A stretch of DNA of 64,000 nt, taken from positions 372,001 to 436,000 of the forward strand of contig NZ_BHGL01000046.1 in the NCBI RefSeq assembly GCF_003864975.1, read 5' to 3'. Positions within the stretch are counted from its first letter, which is position 1. Each line of letters begins with the position of its first letter. Origin of the DNA: Sulfuriferula thiophila. Lineage in GTDB: Bacteria; Pseudomonadota; Gammaproteobacteria; Burkholderiales; Sulfuriferulaceae. Below, in pieces: positions 17,782 to 26,273 of this stretch. A program made the position numbers and the translations under genes. Below the pieces are notes generated by a model. The model searched no databases. It was not told where the DNA came from and worked only from the letters and a program-made list of their open reading frames with translations.

Positions 17782-18516
17782 TTACTTTAACTGACTGTTA
17801 GCGACATCCGTGTCGCTCAACAAGCGATGGAATTCCTTCTTGACGACGTTGTAACATTCACAGGTATGGGATTCCAGCCCCATCCGATCAAGGACAGTAA
17901 TGTGACCGCGCCGGTAATTAATCAGGCCGGCACGCTGCAAATTCCCCGCATTTTCGGTGATGCCTTCGCGACGTACGCCTAGCATGCCGGCGATCAATTC
18001 CTGCGTCATGGTCAATTCATTAGACGGCAACCGATCTAGCGTTAACAGCAGCCAGCGACACAACTGCTGCTCCAGTGAGTGATGCCGGTTACAGACCGCA
18101 GTTTGTGATATTTGCGTCATCAATGCCTGCGTATAGCGCAACATCAAGCGCATCGTCGGCCCGGCAAGATTGAATTCGTCCACGAAGATCCGGGCCTTCA
18201 GTCGATAGCCATAACCGCCGGTCTGCACAGTGGCCCGGCTGGGTGTGGTTTTTCCACCCATGAACAGCGAAACGCCCAGCACCCCCTCATTACCCACACC
18301 CGCGATTTCGGAAGATGCGCCGCTCTCCATCACGTAGTGCAGTGACACAATCGCGCTAGTCGGGAAATAGGCATGTGATAACTGGCCACCCGATTCATAG
18401 ATTACTTCGCCCAGCGGCAGCTTCACCAGTTCCAGATGGGGTGCCAGGCGTTCGACTTCAGCCGCAGGCAAGGCGGCAAGCAGATGATTCTGATTATAAT
18501 GTTGCGGTGTATCCAT
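17782..18516 (-). CDS. Crp/Fnr-family transcription regulator
   Basis: 244 residues. A cyclic-nucleotide-type sensor beta-barrel (about 10-130) and a long dimer helix precede a winged helix-turn-helix (about 165-215: LTMTQELIAGMLGVRREGIT). Fnr-type iron-sulfur cysteines are absent, and the Arg/Ser phosphate cassette of true Crp is not evident, so the ligand is unknown. The ATG at 18516 follows AAGGG at good spacing and is preferred to an ATG at 18561. A TGTGCG-type box lies in the region upstream, which would fit self-regulation or control of the divergent cyclase gene. Confidence 0.88.
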   Translation of the reverse strand: MDTPQHYNQNHLLAALPAAEVERLAPHLELVKLPLGEVIYESGGQLSHAYFPTSAIVSLHYVMESGASSEIAGVGNEGVLGVSLFMGGKTTPSRATVQTGGYGYRLKARIFVDEFNLAGPTMRLMLRYTQALMTQISQTAVCNRHHSLEQQLCRWLLLTLDRLPSNELTMTQELIAGMLGVRREGITENAGNLQRAGLINYRRGHITVLDRMGLESHTCECYNVVKKEFHRLLSDTDVANSQLK

Positions 18517-18634
18517 ACGTGACCCTTGAATAATCGCCTGCTTTGCTTGCATATCTCGCATAGAGCATACACGTGTTACGTGCAGGTTGTACTGTCTGAA
18601 TTTTTAAACAATACCGGTTCGGTTCAGGCCTATC

Positions 18635-18650
18635 TGTTCGCTATCGCACA
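18635..18650. promoter_or_regulatory. Crp-like inverted repeat, site 3
   Basis: TGTTCGCTATCGCACA matches the box at 2107 at 15 of 16 positions. It lies between the divergent Crp/Fnr-like regulator gene (118 bp from its start) and the diguanylate cyclase gene (169 bp from its start). The nearness to a Crp-family gene makes that protein the first candidate for the binding factor. Confidence 0.55.
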
Positions 18651-18819
18651 TAGGGTTGATATCACGGTACTTTCTGTTAATCTGAACCTCGCGCTTGAGC
18701 CTGTAGCTGGGTGACAGAGAGACAAATTGATTGACTTGATAATCTGGAGTGCTGGTCATTATCGGTATATAGTCTAAAAACACAGTCGTGATACTGCATT
18801 CAGGAAGTAAATTCAGCTT

Positions 18820-20178
18820 ATGCATACCCCCATCCAATCAGAAGCCCGTGTTAATCCTTACAGTGAAGCCCTATTCCATTCACTGTTCCAGCACATGAGC
18901 AGTTGCGTGGCGATCTATGTTGCAGTTGATGATGGCAATGATTTCATCTTCCTGGATTACAACCGTGCCGCTGAGCTAGCGGATAAAATGAAACGCGAAG
19001 ACGTCATCGGCAAACGCCTGACTGTAGCCTTTCCCGGCATCAGGGAATTCGGTTTGGTCGATGTGCTGCAGCGTGTCTGGAAAACCGGCCAGCCCGAACG
19101 TTTACCTGCCACCTTTTATCAGGATGTGCACATGTCCGGTTGGCGGGACAACTATGTATATCGCCTGCCGACAGGCGAAGTAGTCGCGATTTATGAAGAC
19201 ATAACCGAGCGTAAACAGGCAGAAATTGCGCTGCGTGAACTGAACGAGAAACTGAACTCCCTGCTCAACTCCATGGCCGAAGGTGCTTACGGCGTAGATA
19301 CTGATGGCAACTGTACTTTTGTGAACCAGTCCTGTTTGCAGCTGCTAGGTTATACAACTGCAGATGAGATTATCGGCAAGCATATACACGAACTCATCCA
19401 CCACTCGCACCCTGACGGCAGTTACTACCCGGCCCAGGAATGCCGCATGTACGCCGCGTATCAGCAACAGCAAAAAGTGCATGTAGTCGATGAAGTGTTC
19501 TGGCGCAAGGATGGCGTTGCCATACCCGTCGAGTATTGGTCCCAGCCCATTTTCAGAGACGGCAATGTGGTCGGTGCAATTGCAACCTTCCTCGATATCA
19601 GCGAACGCAAGAAAAACGAAGCGACGATACACAAGCTGGCTTTCTATGACACCTTGACGCAACTGCCGAATCGCCGTTTGTTACTGGAGCGTTTAAGTCA
19701 GGCATTGCTGGCAGCCAGACGCAGTGAAAGTTATGGCGCAGTGATGTTCATCGATCTGGATAACTTCAAGGCGCTCAACGATACCCATGGACACGCTATG
19801 GGCGATTTACTGCTTATCGAGGTTGCCCACCGCATCACCGATTGTTTGCGCGAAGTCGATACCGTTGCGCGACTGGGCGGAGATGAGTTTGTCGTCTTGC
19901 TCAACGAGCTGGATAAAGACCGTACCGAATCAGCCCGGCATGCGGGTCTGATCGCGGAAAAAATCCGCAGCGCACTCGCACAGGCTTATATACTTAAGCT
20001 GCAACAGCAAGATAATGCAGATACGATGGTTGAACACCGTTGCACATCAAGCATAGGCGTGGCATTGTTCAATCAACACACCCTGCAGGACGATGTCCTC
20101 AAATGGGCTGATACAGCTATGTATCAAGCCAAAGAAGATGGACGAAATTTAGTCAGGTTTTATCAAGAAAAAATTTAG
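18820..20178 (+). CDS. PAS-PAS-GGDEF diguanylate cyclase
   Basis: 452 residues, soluble. Two PAS sensor domains (about 10-130 and 140-265, each closing with D-I-T/S-E-R-K) precede a GGDEF domain. The active-site motif is intact (GGDEF at 353-357). The inhibitory I-site RxxD (REVD) sits exactly five residues before it, so the enzyme should make c-di-GMP and be product-inhibited. The start has an AGGAAG site at 12-nt spacing. It is divergent from the Crp-like regulator gene. Confidence 0.93.
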   Translation: MHTPIQSEARVNPYSEALFHSLFQHMSSCVAIYVAVDDGNDFIFLDYNRAAELADKMKREDVIGKRLTVAFPGIREFGLVDVLQRVWKTGQPERLPATFYQDVHMSGWRDNYVYRLPTGEVVAIYEDITERKQAEIALRELNEKLNSLLNSMAEGAYGVDTDGNCTFVNQSCLQLLGYTTADEIIGKHIHELIHHSHPDGSYYPAQECRMYAAYQQQQKVHVVDEVFWRKDGVAIPVEYWSQPIFRDGNVVGAIATFLDISERKKNEATIHKLAFYDTLTQLPNRRLLLERLSQALLAARRSESYGAVMFIDLDNFKALNDTHGHAMGDLLLIEVAHRITDCLREVDTVARLGGDEFVVLLNELDKDRTESARHAGLIAEKIRSALAQAYILKLQQQDNADTMVEHRCTSSIGVALFNQHTLQDDVLKWADTAMYQAKEDGRNLVRFYQEKI

Positions 20179-20239
20179 TCACCGTTATGACCCGTATCAC
20201 CAATCTCGCCACACCACGACAACATCTACGGATTAACGC

Positions 20240-22897
20240 ATGAACGCCCCAGACAAAGTAATAAGCGACGCACCCAAGGCCATTTTTTTAAAAGACTACA
20301 CCGCCCCACGCTACCTGATTGATACAGTTGACCTGCACTTCGACCTGCATGACGACTATGCGCGGATCACGTCACGCCTCAGCATACACAGCAACCATGA
20401 GCACTCGCAACAAAACCAGCCGCTTATCCTGCAAGGTGAACGCCTCAAGCTGATCGCGGTAAAGCTGAATGATCAGCTACTGACTGCCGGGCAATATCAG
20501 CTTAATGAAGACAGCCTGACTATTCTCGATGTACCGGCAGGCTTCACGCTGGAAATAGTGACCGAGGTAAAACCTCAGGAGAACAAAGCACTGGAAGGAT
20601 TGTATAAATCCGGCGGGCATTTCTGCACCCAATGCGAAGCGGAAGGGTTCCGCAAGATCACCTACTTCCTCGACCGTCCGGACGTAATGGCCAGATACAC
20701 CACAACCATCGTCGCCGACAAAAAATATCCGCAACTGCTCTCCAACGGCAACTTGGTGGAACAGGGCGAACTGGAAGACGGCAGACACTGGGCGAAATGG
20801 GTAGACCCGTTTAAAAAACCCAGCTATCTATTTGCACTGGTAGCCGGCGACCTCGCACACCTGCACGACACGTTCATCACCCGCTCTGGCCGTAGCGTCA
20901 GCTTGCGCATCTACGTCGAACAGCACAATCTGGACAAAACCGCGCACGCCATGCACTCGCTCAAACAATCCATGCGCTGGGATGAAGACACCTTCGGCCT
21001 GGAATACGATCTGGATATCTACATGATTGTGGCGGTGGATGACTTCAACATGGGCGCGATGGAAAACAAGGGGCTGAACCTGTTCAACTCCAAATACGTG
21101 CTGGCCAAGCCGGAAACGGCCACCGACGCGGATTTTGACGGCATCGAAAGCGTGATTGGTCACGAGTATTTCCACAACTGGACTGGCAACCGCGTCACCT
21201 GCCGCGACTGGTTCCAGTTGAGTCTGAAAGAAGGCCTCACGGTGTTCCGCGATCAGGAATTCTCTGCGGACATGTCATCACGTGCGGTAAAACGCATCAA
21301 CGACGTGCGTTCACTGCGCACCGTGCAGTTCCCGGAAGACGGCGGCCCCATGGCGCACGCGGTGCGTCCTGATTCCTACATCGAGATCGGCAATTTCTAC
21401 ACCAGCACCATCTATAACAAGGGCGCGGAAGTCATCCGCATGATGCACACTCTGCTCGGCAAAGCCGGTTTCCGCCGCGGCATGGATTTGTATTTCGAGC
21501 GTCACGATGGCCAGGCAGTTACCACGGATGATTTTGTCAAAGCCATGGAAGACGCCAATCAGCGTGACCTCACCCAGTTCCGCCGCTGGTACACGCAGGC
21601 GGGCACCCCGGAAATCAGCGCCGCCGGTGTGTATGACGCGGCCACGCAGAGCTACACACTGACGCTGACGCAAAGCTGCCCGGCGACACCGGGCCAGCCC
21701 CACAAGGAGCCGTTCCACCTGCCCATTGCCATGGGTCTGCTCGACGCACAAGGGGCAGATATGCCGCTGCAACTCGAAGGCGAAGACGCAGCCACTGGAA
21801 CCACCCGGGTGCTGGAGTTGCGTGACGCCGCACAAACATTCCGCTTCATCAATGTCGCCCAGCCGCCACTGCCATCGCTGCTGCGCGGCTTCTCCGCTCC
21901 GGTCAAACTGCACGCCCATACCAGCCGGACGGAATTGGCTTTCCTGCTAGGCCACGACAGTGATGCATTCAACCGCTGGGAAGCGGGTCAGCGCCTCGCC
22001 GGGGAAATCATACTGGGCCTGGTCGCTGCCTATCGTGACGGTCAGGCCATGACGCTGGATGACAGCTTCGTGCAGGCCATTGCCAAAGCGCTCCACAGCA
22101 AGCTCGATCCAGCGGTGGTCGCGCAGTTGCTGACATTGCCGAGTGAACTTTATCTGGCGGAGGCCATGACCACTGTCGATGTCGAAGGCATCCATCTGGC
22201 ACGTGAATTCGTGCGCAAAACGCTGGCGCAACGCCTCAAAGCCGATTTTGAGCAAGCGTACCGGGCTAACAGTGTCCCCGGTACATACCGTTTCGATGCG
22301 CAAAATGTTGCCAGGCGCAGTTTGAAGAATCTCGCCCTCAGTTACCTGATGACACTGAATGAACCGGCTGCGCGCGCCCTGTGCATGCAGCAATTCAACA
22401 GTGCGGATAACATGACCGACAGCATCGCCGCGCTGGCTGCGCTGAGTAATCAGGACTGCACGGAACGCGCCCTTGCCCTTGCCGCATTTTATGACAAGTG
22501 GCGGCATGATCCGCTGGTGCTGGATAAATGGTTCGGTCTGCAAGCCATGTCCCAGTTACCGGGCACGCTGGCCGAGGTGCAGGCGCTAGTGCAACATCCG
22601 GCCTTCGAGATCAAAAACCCGAATAAGGTGTACTCACTGATTGGCGCCTACACCCGTTCCAACCCGATACGCTTCCATGACATATCAGGGGCAGGCTATG
22701 CGTTTCTGGCGGATCAGGTATTACATATCGACACATTCAACCCATCGGTTGCCGCACGCATGCTGGGTGCGCTCAGCCGCTGGCGCAAATTCGATGCAAC
22801 CCGTCAGGCATTGATGCAAGCGCAATTGCAACGCATCATCGCCCAGCCGGGATTATCCAAAGATGCCTATGAAGTGGTATCAAAAAGTCTGGCGTAA
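20240..22897 (+). CDS. pepN: Aminopeptidase N (M1 zinc metallopeptidase)
   Basis: 885 residues, the normal length for bacterial PepN. The zinc site HEYFH (308-312) with Glu331 18 residues on and the exopeptidase motif GAMEN (about 272) are intact. The C-terminal half is the helical domain that closes over the active site. It is cytoplasmic, with no signal peptide, and removes N-terminal residues from peptides. A stable hairpin 34 bp downstream is likely its terminator. Confidence 0.97.
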   Translation: MNAPDKVISDAPKAIFLKDYTAPRYLIDTVDLHFDLHDDYARITSRLSIHSNHEHSQQNQPLILQGERLKLIAVKLNDQLLTAGQYQLNEDSLTILDVPAGFTLEIVTEVKPQENKALEGLYKSGGHFCTQCEAEGFRKITYFLDRPDVMARYTTTIVADKKYPQLLSNGNLVEQGELEDGRHWAKWVDPFKKPSYLFALVAGDLAHLHDTFITRSGRSVSLRIYVEQHNLDKTAHAMHSLKQSMRWDEDTFGLEYDLDIYMIVAVDDFNMGAMENKGLNLFNSKYVLAKPETATDADFDGIESVIGHEYFHNWTGNRVTCRDWFQLSLKEGLTVFRDQEFSADMSSRAVKRINDVRSLRTVQFPEDGGPMAHAVRPDSYIEIGNFYTSTIYNKGAEVIRMMHTLLGKAGFRRGMDLYFERHDGQAVTTDDFVKAMEDANQRDLTQFRRWYTQAGTPEISAAGVYDAATQSYTLTLTQSCPATPGQPHKEPFHLPIAMGLLDAQGADMPLQLEGEDAATGTTRVLELRDAAQTFRFINVAQPPLPSLLRGFSAPVKLHAHTSRTELAFLLGHDSDAFNRWEAGQRLAGEIILGLVAAYRDGQAMTLDDSFVQAIAKALHSKLDPAVVAQLLTLPSELYLAEAMTTVDVEGIHLAREFVRKTLAQRLKADFEQAYRANSVPGTYRFDAQNVARRSLKNLALSYLMTLNEPAARALCMQQFNSADNMTDSIAALAALSNQDCTERALALAAFYDKWRHDPLVLDKWFGLQAMSQLPGTLAEVQALVQHPAFEIKNPNKVYSLIGAYTRSNPIRFHDISGAGYAFLADQVLHIDTFNPSVAARMLGALSRWRKFDATRQALMQAQLQRIIAQPGLSKDAYEVVSKSLA

Positions 22898-22931
22898 GCG
22901 AACATCCTAAAATTATTCAGTAACTTAGCAG

Positions 22932-22961
22932 CGCCCCTTGCTCATCGCAGAGCAAGGGGCG
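22932..22961 (+). terminator. Hairpin after pepN
   Basis: A 12-bp perfect stem (CGCCCCTTGCTC / GAGCAAGGGGCG) with a 6-nt loop, 34 bp after the pepN stop. No T-run follows, so it is a probable but incomplete intrinsic terminator. It also insulates pepN from the sigma-54 region before bactofilin. Confidence 0.6.
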
Positions 22962-22989
22962 TATGCACTACCACCCAAGACAGGCAATC

Positions 22990-23007
22990 TGTCTCCTGTC
23001 AGAGACG
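22990..23007. promoter_or_regulatory. GlrR-type box TGTC-N10-GACG, distal, before bactofilin
   Basis: Matches the enterobacterial GlrR consensus TGTC-N10-GACA at 7 of 8 fixed positions. An 18-bp stretch here (CTGTC.CCTGTCAGAGAC) recurs with one mismatch in the EF-hand/BON promoter, in the same orientation relative to its gene. The proximal box at 23069 is perfect. Confidence 0.65.
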
Positions 23008-23068
23008 TTGCAATCACGCTGCAACATATTGTTTTTTATAATTATTTTAATAAAAGCCAATTACCGCA

Positions 23069-23086
23069 TGTCGCTTGGAAACGACA
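23069..23086. promoter_or_regulatory. GlrR-type box TGTC-N10-GACA, proximal, before bactofilin
   Basis: Perfect match to the GlrR consensus (TGTC, GCTTGGAAAC, GACA). Its centre lies about 84 bp upstream of the sigma-54 -24 element at 23159 and about 79 bp downstream of the distal box. The GlrR gene lies 3 kb away. Confidence 0.72.
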
Positions 23087-23120
23087 AAAAACCGCCATTC
23101 GCCCCGCAAAAACCCACATA

Positions 23121-23144
23121 AATAAACATAACCTCATGTTTATT
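23121..23144. repeat. AT-rich inverted repeat between GlrR box and sigma-54 promoter
   Basis: Perfect 9-bp arms AATAAACAT / ATGTTTATT with a 6-nt centre. A similar pair with a longer centre lies in the EF-hand/BON promoter (26158-26184). It may assist DNA bending, for example by IHF, or bind another factor. This is a guess in AT-rich DNA. Confidence 0.4.
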
Positions 23145-23158
23145 AAAATAATAATTAA

Positions 23159-23174
23159 TTGGCATATATGTTGC
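23159..23174 (+). promoter_or_regulatory. Sigma-54 promoter of the bactofilin gene
   Basis: TTGGCATATATGTTGC matches the sigma-54 consensus (TTGGCA-N6-TTGC) with exact GG-N10-GC spacing. It lies about 80 bp before the bactofilin start, downstream of two GlrR-type boxes, as expected for an enhancer-activated promoter. Confidence 0.75.
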
Positions 23175-23252
23175 GATAACTAGCCTTGTGCTGTGAATCA
23201 CACAACACCGAGACAATACGCCAATCTGACATTATTAATGAGGACTATATTC

Positions 23253-23882
23253 ATGTTCAAGAAACTCATGCAATCGAGCAACCACACGACCCAGCAAGAT
23301 GACACACCGAAAACCCATTCGGATATGAACAGAATAACCACAGCAATACCGGCGACTCCAGCTCCAGCTCCAGCTCCCACTCTCGAAACTCCAGCAGCAA
23401 CCCCGAAAGCCGCCCCGCCCCAGGAAGAGGGCAACAAACTCATTGTAGGACCCAACATCAAACTTAAAGGCTCGGAAATCACGGACTGCGAAATTCTGGT
23501 GGTAGAGGGTCGTGTGGAAGCCTCGATGAAGAGTCGCCACATCAGAGTTGCTGAGGGTGGCGTATTTTGCGGCAAGGCGGAAATCGATGTCGCCGAGATA
23601 CGCGGTCATTTCGAGGGTGAACTCATTGCACGGAAACGGCTGGTAATCTATGCCACAGGCAAAGTCACCGGGCAGATACATTATGGTTCAATGACGGTTG
23701 AAGAAGGCGGCATTATCTCCGGCACTATCGAGGCAATTACACCGGAAAGCATACCGGTCAAAACACCGGAACTTGTCACGATAACGCCAGCGGAACCGGC
23801 TCCCAGCACGGTCACCCGGCTCGGGCAAGCGTACCCTTCCCACCTGCTCTCCAAGCACATGGCCAGCAAACGTCAAGCCTGA
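23253..23882 (+). CDS. Bactofilin
   Basis: Bactofilins polymerise into nucleotide-independent filaments and act in cell shape, polar positioning or cell-wall work. The ATG at 23253 follows GAGGAC and gives 209 residues. A Pro/Ala/Thr-rich tail (about 30-57, with a PAPAPAP repeat) leads into the beta-helical bactofilin domain (about 60-165: NKLIVGPNIKLKGSEI, then VEGRVEAS, IRGHFEGELIA, GKVTGQI and GIISGTIE). A disordered C-terminal tail ends it. The gene stands alone between a hairpin and a strong terminator and is preceded by two GlrR-type boxes and a sigma-54 promoter. Confidence 0.92.
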   Translation: MFKKLMQSSNHTTQQDDTPKTHSDMNRITTAIPATPAPAPAPTLETPAATPKAAPPQEEGNKLIVGPNIKLKGSEITDCEILVVEGRVEASMKSRHIRVAEGGVFCGKAEIDVAEIRGHFEGELIARKRLVIYATGKVTGQIHYGSMTVEEGGIISGTIEAITPESIPVKTPELVTITPAEPAPSTVTRLGQAYPSHLLSKHMASKRQA

Positions 23883-23899
23883 TTCCCGCGCAGTAATGC

Positions 23900-23927
23900 A
23901 AAGCGCCTCTCTGGAGGCGCTTTTTTT
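23900..23927 (+). terminator. Rho-independent terminator after bactofilin
   Basis: A 10-bp stem AAAGCGCCTC / GAGGCGCTTT with a TCTG loop, followed by further T residues. It lies 18 bp after the bactofilin stop. It may also serve the convergent operon ending at 23957, although the T-run on that strand is short. Confidence 0.88.
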
Positions 23928-23956
23928 ATAACTCTATGTATGTTCCTACAGGAAAA

Positions 23957-24916
23957 TCAGGCCGCTTCCCGGTCGACGTGTTTCTTTGCCTCATGCAAAT
24001 TGCTGATCAATGACTGGAGCGAGGCGGCTGCCAGTTGCTGGTGCGACGGTTTGCGCGGAATAGTTTCCCGTTTGATCTCACCTTGCGTGTTACTGTAAAT
24101 CAGTTGCTGCGTCTCAAAATCATATTCGGGCAATTGCTGGTTTTGCCACTGGGTCAAAAAATTCACATAAAACGGGGTAAACAATCCTTTGCCTGGCTGA
24201 TCCTTGCGCAGCTCAAACATGTACTCTGGCCATTTGCTCGCATCGGCACTGTAGCAATATTGCACTTGCACATAATCCCCGGCCACCACCAGCCGCCAGA
24301 ATGGCACCGCATCATAAAACCGGAGACGCACACGCTTACCCTCGGCAACCAGTTTTGTCAGATAATGTATCGTCGCCTCAACTTCCTGGCGATATGCTTT
24401 GCGTGCAGCCTCAGGATTGGCGCTGAGCCGGGTACGTTCATAAACTCCGCTACCGGCAGGATGCATCAACAGCACGCGAACTTCATTGCACTCATTCAGC
24501 ACACTTCCAACCCAGCTATCCGTATCCAGCACTTCACGCCCTGTCAGTGAAAGTATGGATACCTCTCGCGTACCCTGTACATGCTTGCGTACCTCCCGAT
24601 CACGCTGCCGGGTCAGCCAGTCGTTACCCTCTCCGGGATGCGCCAGCGCAGTCTGTGCGTTGAATTTGAGTCCGCGCCGGCTATCCCACACTATTTTGGA
24701 AATGTTAAACAGCAATACCAGCAAGGCAGCAAAAGCAACCTCGCTCCCCATCAGTAATCTGGCGTTACTTTCCGCTTTCGGCCACCCGCTATACAAGATG
24801 TGCTCAGCCACAAAGGGCAAAGAAAAAGCGATACCAACGGCTAACAACGAGATCGAAACATGGGATAAAAGATGCCTGAAGCTATGCGCCAGGCTGGGGT
24901 GCCGGTTTGTTAACAT
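23957..24916 (-). CDS. Membrane protein with a cytoplasmic PLD-like domain (tentative)
   Basis: 319 residues from an ATG at 24916 behind GAGGAG. Two predicted membrane helices (about 20-42 and 58-80) are followed by a soluble region of about 220 residues. The pattern VRVLLMHPAG, then a helix, then VRLRFYDAVPFWRLVVAGDYVQVQYC recalls phospholipase-D-like folds, but no HKD catalytic motif is visible, so function is unknown. It is the last gene of the EF-hand/BON operon and is probably GlrR-controlled through the promoter at 26126. Confidence 0.65.
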   Translation of the reverse strand: MLTNRHPSLAHSFRHLLSHVSISLLAVGIAFSLPFVAEHILYSGWPKAESNARLLMGSEVAFAALLVLLFNISKIVWDSRRGLKFNAQTALAHPGEGNDWLTRQRDREVRKHVQGTREVSILSLTGREVLDTDSWVGSVLNECNEVRVLLMHPAGSGVYERTRLSANPEAARKAYRQEVEATIHYLTKLVAEGKRVRLRFYDAVPFWRLVVAGDYVQVQYCYSADASKWPEYMFELRKDQPGKGLFTPFYVNFLTQWQNQQLPEYDFETQQLIYSNTQGEIKRETIPRKPSHQQLAAASLQSLISNLHEAKKHVDREAA

Positions 24917-24987
24917 TGCATTACTCCTCAATTAATATAACCGCACTGCAGTCGGGGACTGATTTACTCTGCATGACTGACGCTGAT

Positions 24988-25437
24988 TCAATTCACGGCG
25001 ATGGGATTGCCATGCTCCAGCAGAATACGCTCACCGACCCGGTAAGCAGGTTGATGATCCAGATAAAACGTGCGGAAACCGCCTTCATCCATGCTGACAT
25101 GCACTACATAACGTAGCGGGCGGCTATTTTTTCCGGTATCTGCACCTTCAGTGGCACTGACTCCGGTCGTGTTGGCAGCCATTTCTGACATGCGTATCGA
25201 CTCCACCAAACCACATGTACGGCAAGGCACTTTGATTTGCGCAGACTTCTCATCAGCCACCGTTAACGTCAGTGGCGTAACGGCTGCAACCATACTTTGC
25301 ATGAACGGTGTGCGTTCCTGAGAATTCGCATAGGGTATCCAGCCAGTCATGGCAGCAATACCGAGCAAACTGAAAGCGGTTACCGAGACGCCCGAAACCA
25401 CAAGCGCGGGGTATAAAATCGCACTGGATTTTTCCAT
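24988..25437 (-). CDS. Envelope protein with SlyB-like C-terminus and CxxC motif
   Basis: 149 residues from an ATG at 25437, preceded by ATGGAG at good spacing. One N-terminal membrane helix (about 8-30) anchors a periplasmic domain. It contains Cys-Arg-Thr-Cys (in VPCRTCGLVESI), which could bind metal or form a disulfide. The end (YVVHVSMDEGGFRTFYL, YRVGERILLEHG) resembles the small beta domain of SlyB-type outer-membrane proteins. It is the middle gene of the operon begun by the EF-hand/BON gene. Its function is not known. Confidence 0.7.
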   Translation of the reverse strand: MEKSSAILYPALVVSGVSVTAFSLLGIAAMTGWIPYANSQERTPFMQSMVAAVTPLTLTVADEKSAQIKVPCRTCGLVESIRMSEMAANTTGVSATEGADTGKNSRPLRYVVHVSMDEGGFRTFYLDHQPAYRVGERILLEHGNPIAVN

Positions 25438-25542
25438 TACAAGCTCCATTGATTTATGCAGATGAGTGTGACAAGAGGCAAAATGACGAAGACAACTAAC
25501 ATGTAACCACGCTGGCGCAATCCGACAAGAGGCTCTCATTGA

Positions 25543-26079
25543 TCAACTCTTCATAACAAGATTATTGATAACCTTGTTCACTCCTTCGACACCGGCAGCT
25601 ATTTGACCTGCTGTTGCAATCTGGGCAATAGCAAGCTGCTTATTACTGTCGTCAACAAACCCGCTAAGCTGCACAATCCCTTTATAGGTTTCGACATGAA
25701 CCTGCAGACCTTTGACCACGGAGTTTTTGAGCAGGCCGGTTTTAATCTTGGCAGTCAGCACGCTATCATCAATAAAATTGCTGACTTTTAGATGGGCGTC
25801 GACAAATTCAGCCTTGCCAAACTCATCTGAATTCAAGTTACCATCATGGTTGATATCCGCCACTTCAAAAGCTTTGGTCAGCATGCCCAGCGCCAGAGCT
25901 TCTTTAATACTGACCTGACCATCATGATTAGTATCGTAGCGCTCAAATACGGTAACTTCAGGTGTAGGTGAAGGGGATGTAGCCGCGCGCGCCATACCGA
26001 CTGCGCCAATGATCAACACCAGACCTAATACGGTAGTCTGAATGGTTCTACTGGGTAACGCTTGGGTAAGAGTGTTCAT
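25543..26079 (-). CDS. Periplasmic EF-hand plus BON domain protein
   Basis: 178 residues from an ATG at 26079 with a CAGGAG site. A signal peptide (cut near Ala32) is followed by a paired EF-hand (calcium loops 49-60, DTNHDGQVSIKE, and 75-86, DINHDGNLNSDE) and a C-terminal BON domain (about 105-178, VHVETYKGIVQLSGFV). BON domains, as in OsmY, bind lipids and protect the envelope. Joining one to calcium-binding EF-hands suggests a Ca2+-responsive envelope protein. Two TGTC-N10-GACA boxes and a sigma-54 promoter lie upstream, next to the GlrR gene. It probably heads a three-gene operon. Confidence 0.85.
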   Translation of the reverse strand: MNTLTQALPSRTIQTTVLGLVLIIGAVGMARAATSPSPTPEVTVFERYDTNHDGQVSIKEALALGMLTKAFEVADINHDGNLNSDEFGKAEFVDAHLKVSNFIDDSVLTAKIKTGLLKNSVVKGLQVHVETYKGIVQLSGFVDDSNKQLAIAQIATAGQIAAGVEGVNKVINNLVMKS

Positions 26080-26125
26080 TTGATGCTCCTGAATATGCAG
26101 CAAAATTGCTAGACATAATCACATG

Positions 26126-26142
26126 AGCACTTTCCATACCAA
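26126..26142 (-). promoter_or_regulatory. Sigma-54 promoter of the EF-hand/BON operon
   Basis: On the minus strand, TTGGTATGGAAAGTGCT keeps the GG-N10-GC spacing of a -24/-12 promoter with three deviations from consensus. It lies about 47 bp before the start codon and about 64 bp downstream of a perfect GlrR-type box. Confidence 0.62.
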
Positions 26143-26157
26143 CAAAATTTATAATTA

Positions 26158-26184
26158 ATAAACATATAGTTACTGTATGTTTAT
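26158..26184. repeat. AT-rich inverted repeat between GlrR box and sigma-54 promoter
   Basis: Arms ATAAACATA / TATGTTTAT with a 9-nt centre. They are similar to the arms at 23121-23144 and lie in the same interval between activator box and promoter. Possible architectural site; weak evidence. Confidence 0.38.
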
Positions 26185-26205
26185 AAGAGAATCTTACCGT
26201 TTTAG

Positions 26206-26223
26206 TGTCTCTGACAGGCGACA
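26206..26223. promoter_or_regulatory. GlrR-type box TGTC-N10-GACA, proximal, before EF-hand/BON gene
   Basis: Perfect TGTC-N10-GACA. Its 18-bp core read on the minus strand (CTGTCGCCTGTCAGAGAC) differs at one base from the distal bactofilin box. Its centre is about 75 bp upstream of the sigma-54 element. Confidence 0.72.
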
Positions 26224-26273
26224 GAACAACTCAACAAAAATCAGTAAGCTATTGAATAATATAGAATAGATAT

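Noticed and set aside
18635-18650. Fnr or DNR site (TTGAT-N4-ATCAA type)
   Set aside because: The half-site is TGTGCG, not TTGAT, and the nearby regulator lacks Fnr cysteines.
20477-22543. Several minus-strand frames of 100-200 codons inside pepN
   Set aside because: They are shadows of a clear metallopeptidase frame, with no motifs or ribosome sites.
23355-23400. Short CCAGCT repeat in the bactofilin gene as a phase-variation tract
   Set aside because: Only a few in-frame units coding Pro-Ala are present; this is a normal low-complexity tail and not a slippage tract of note.
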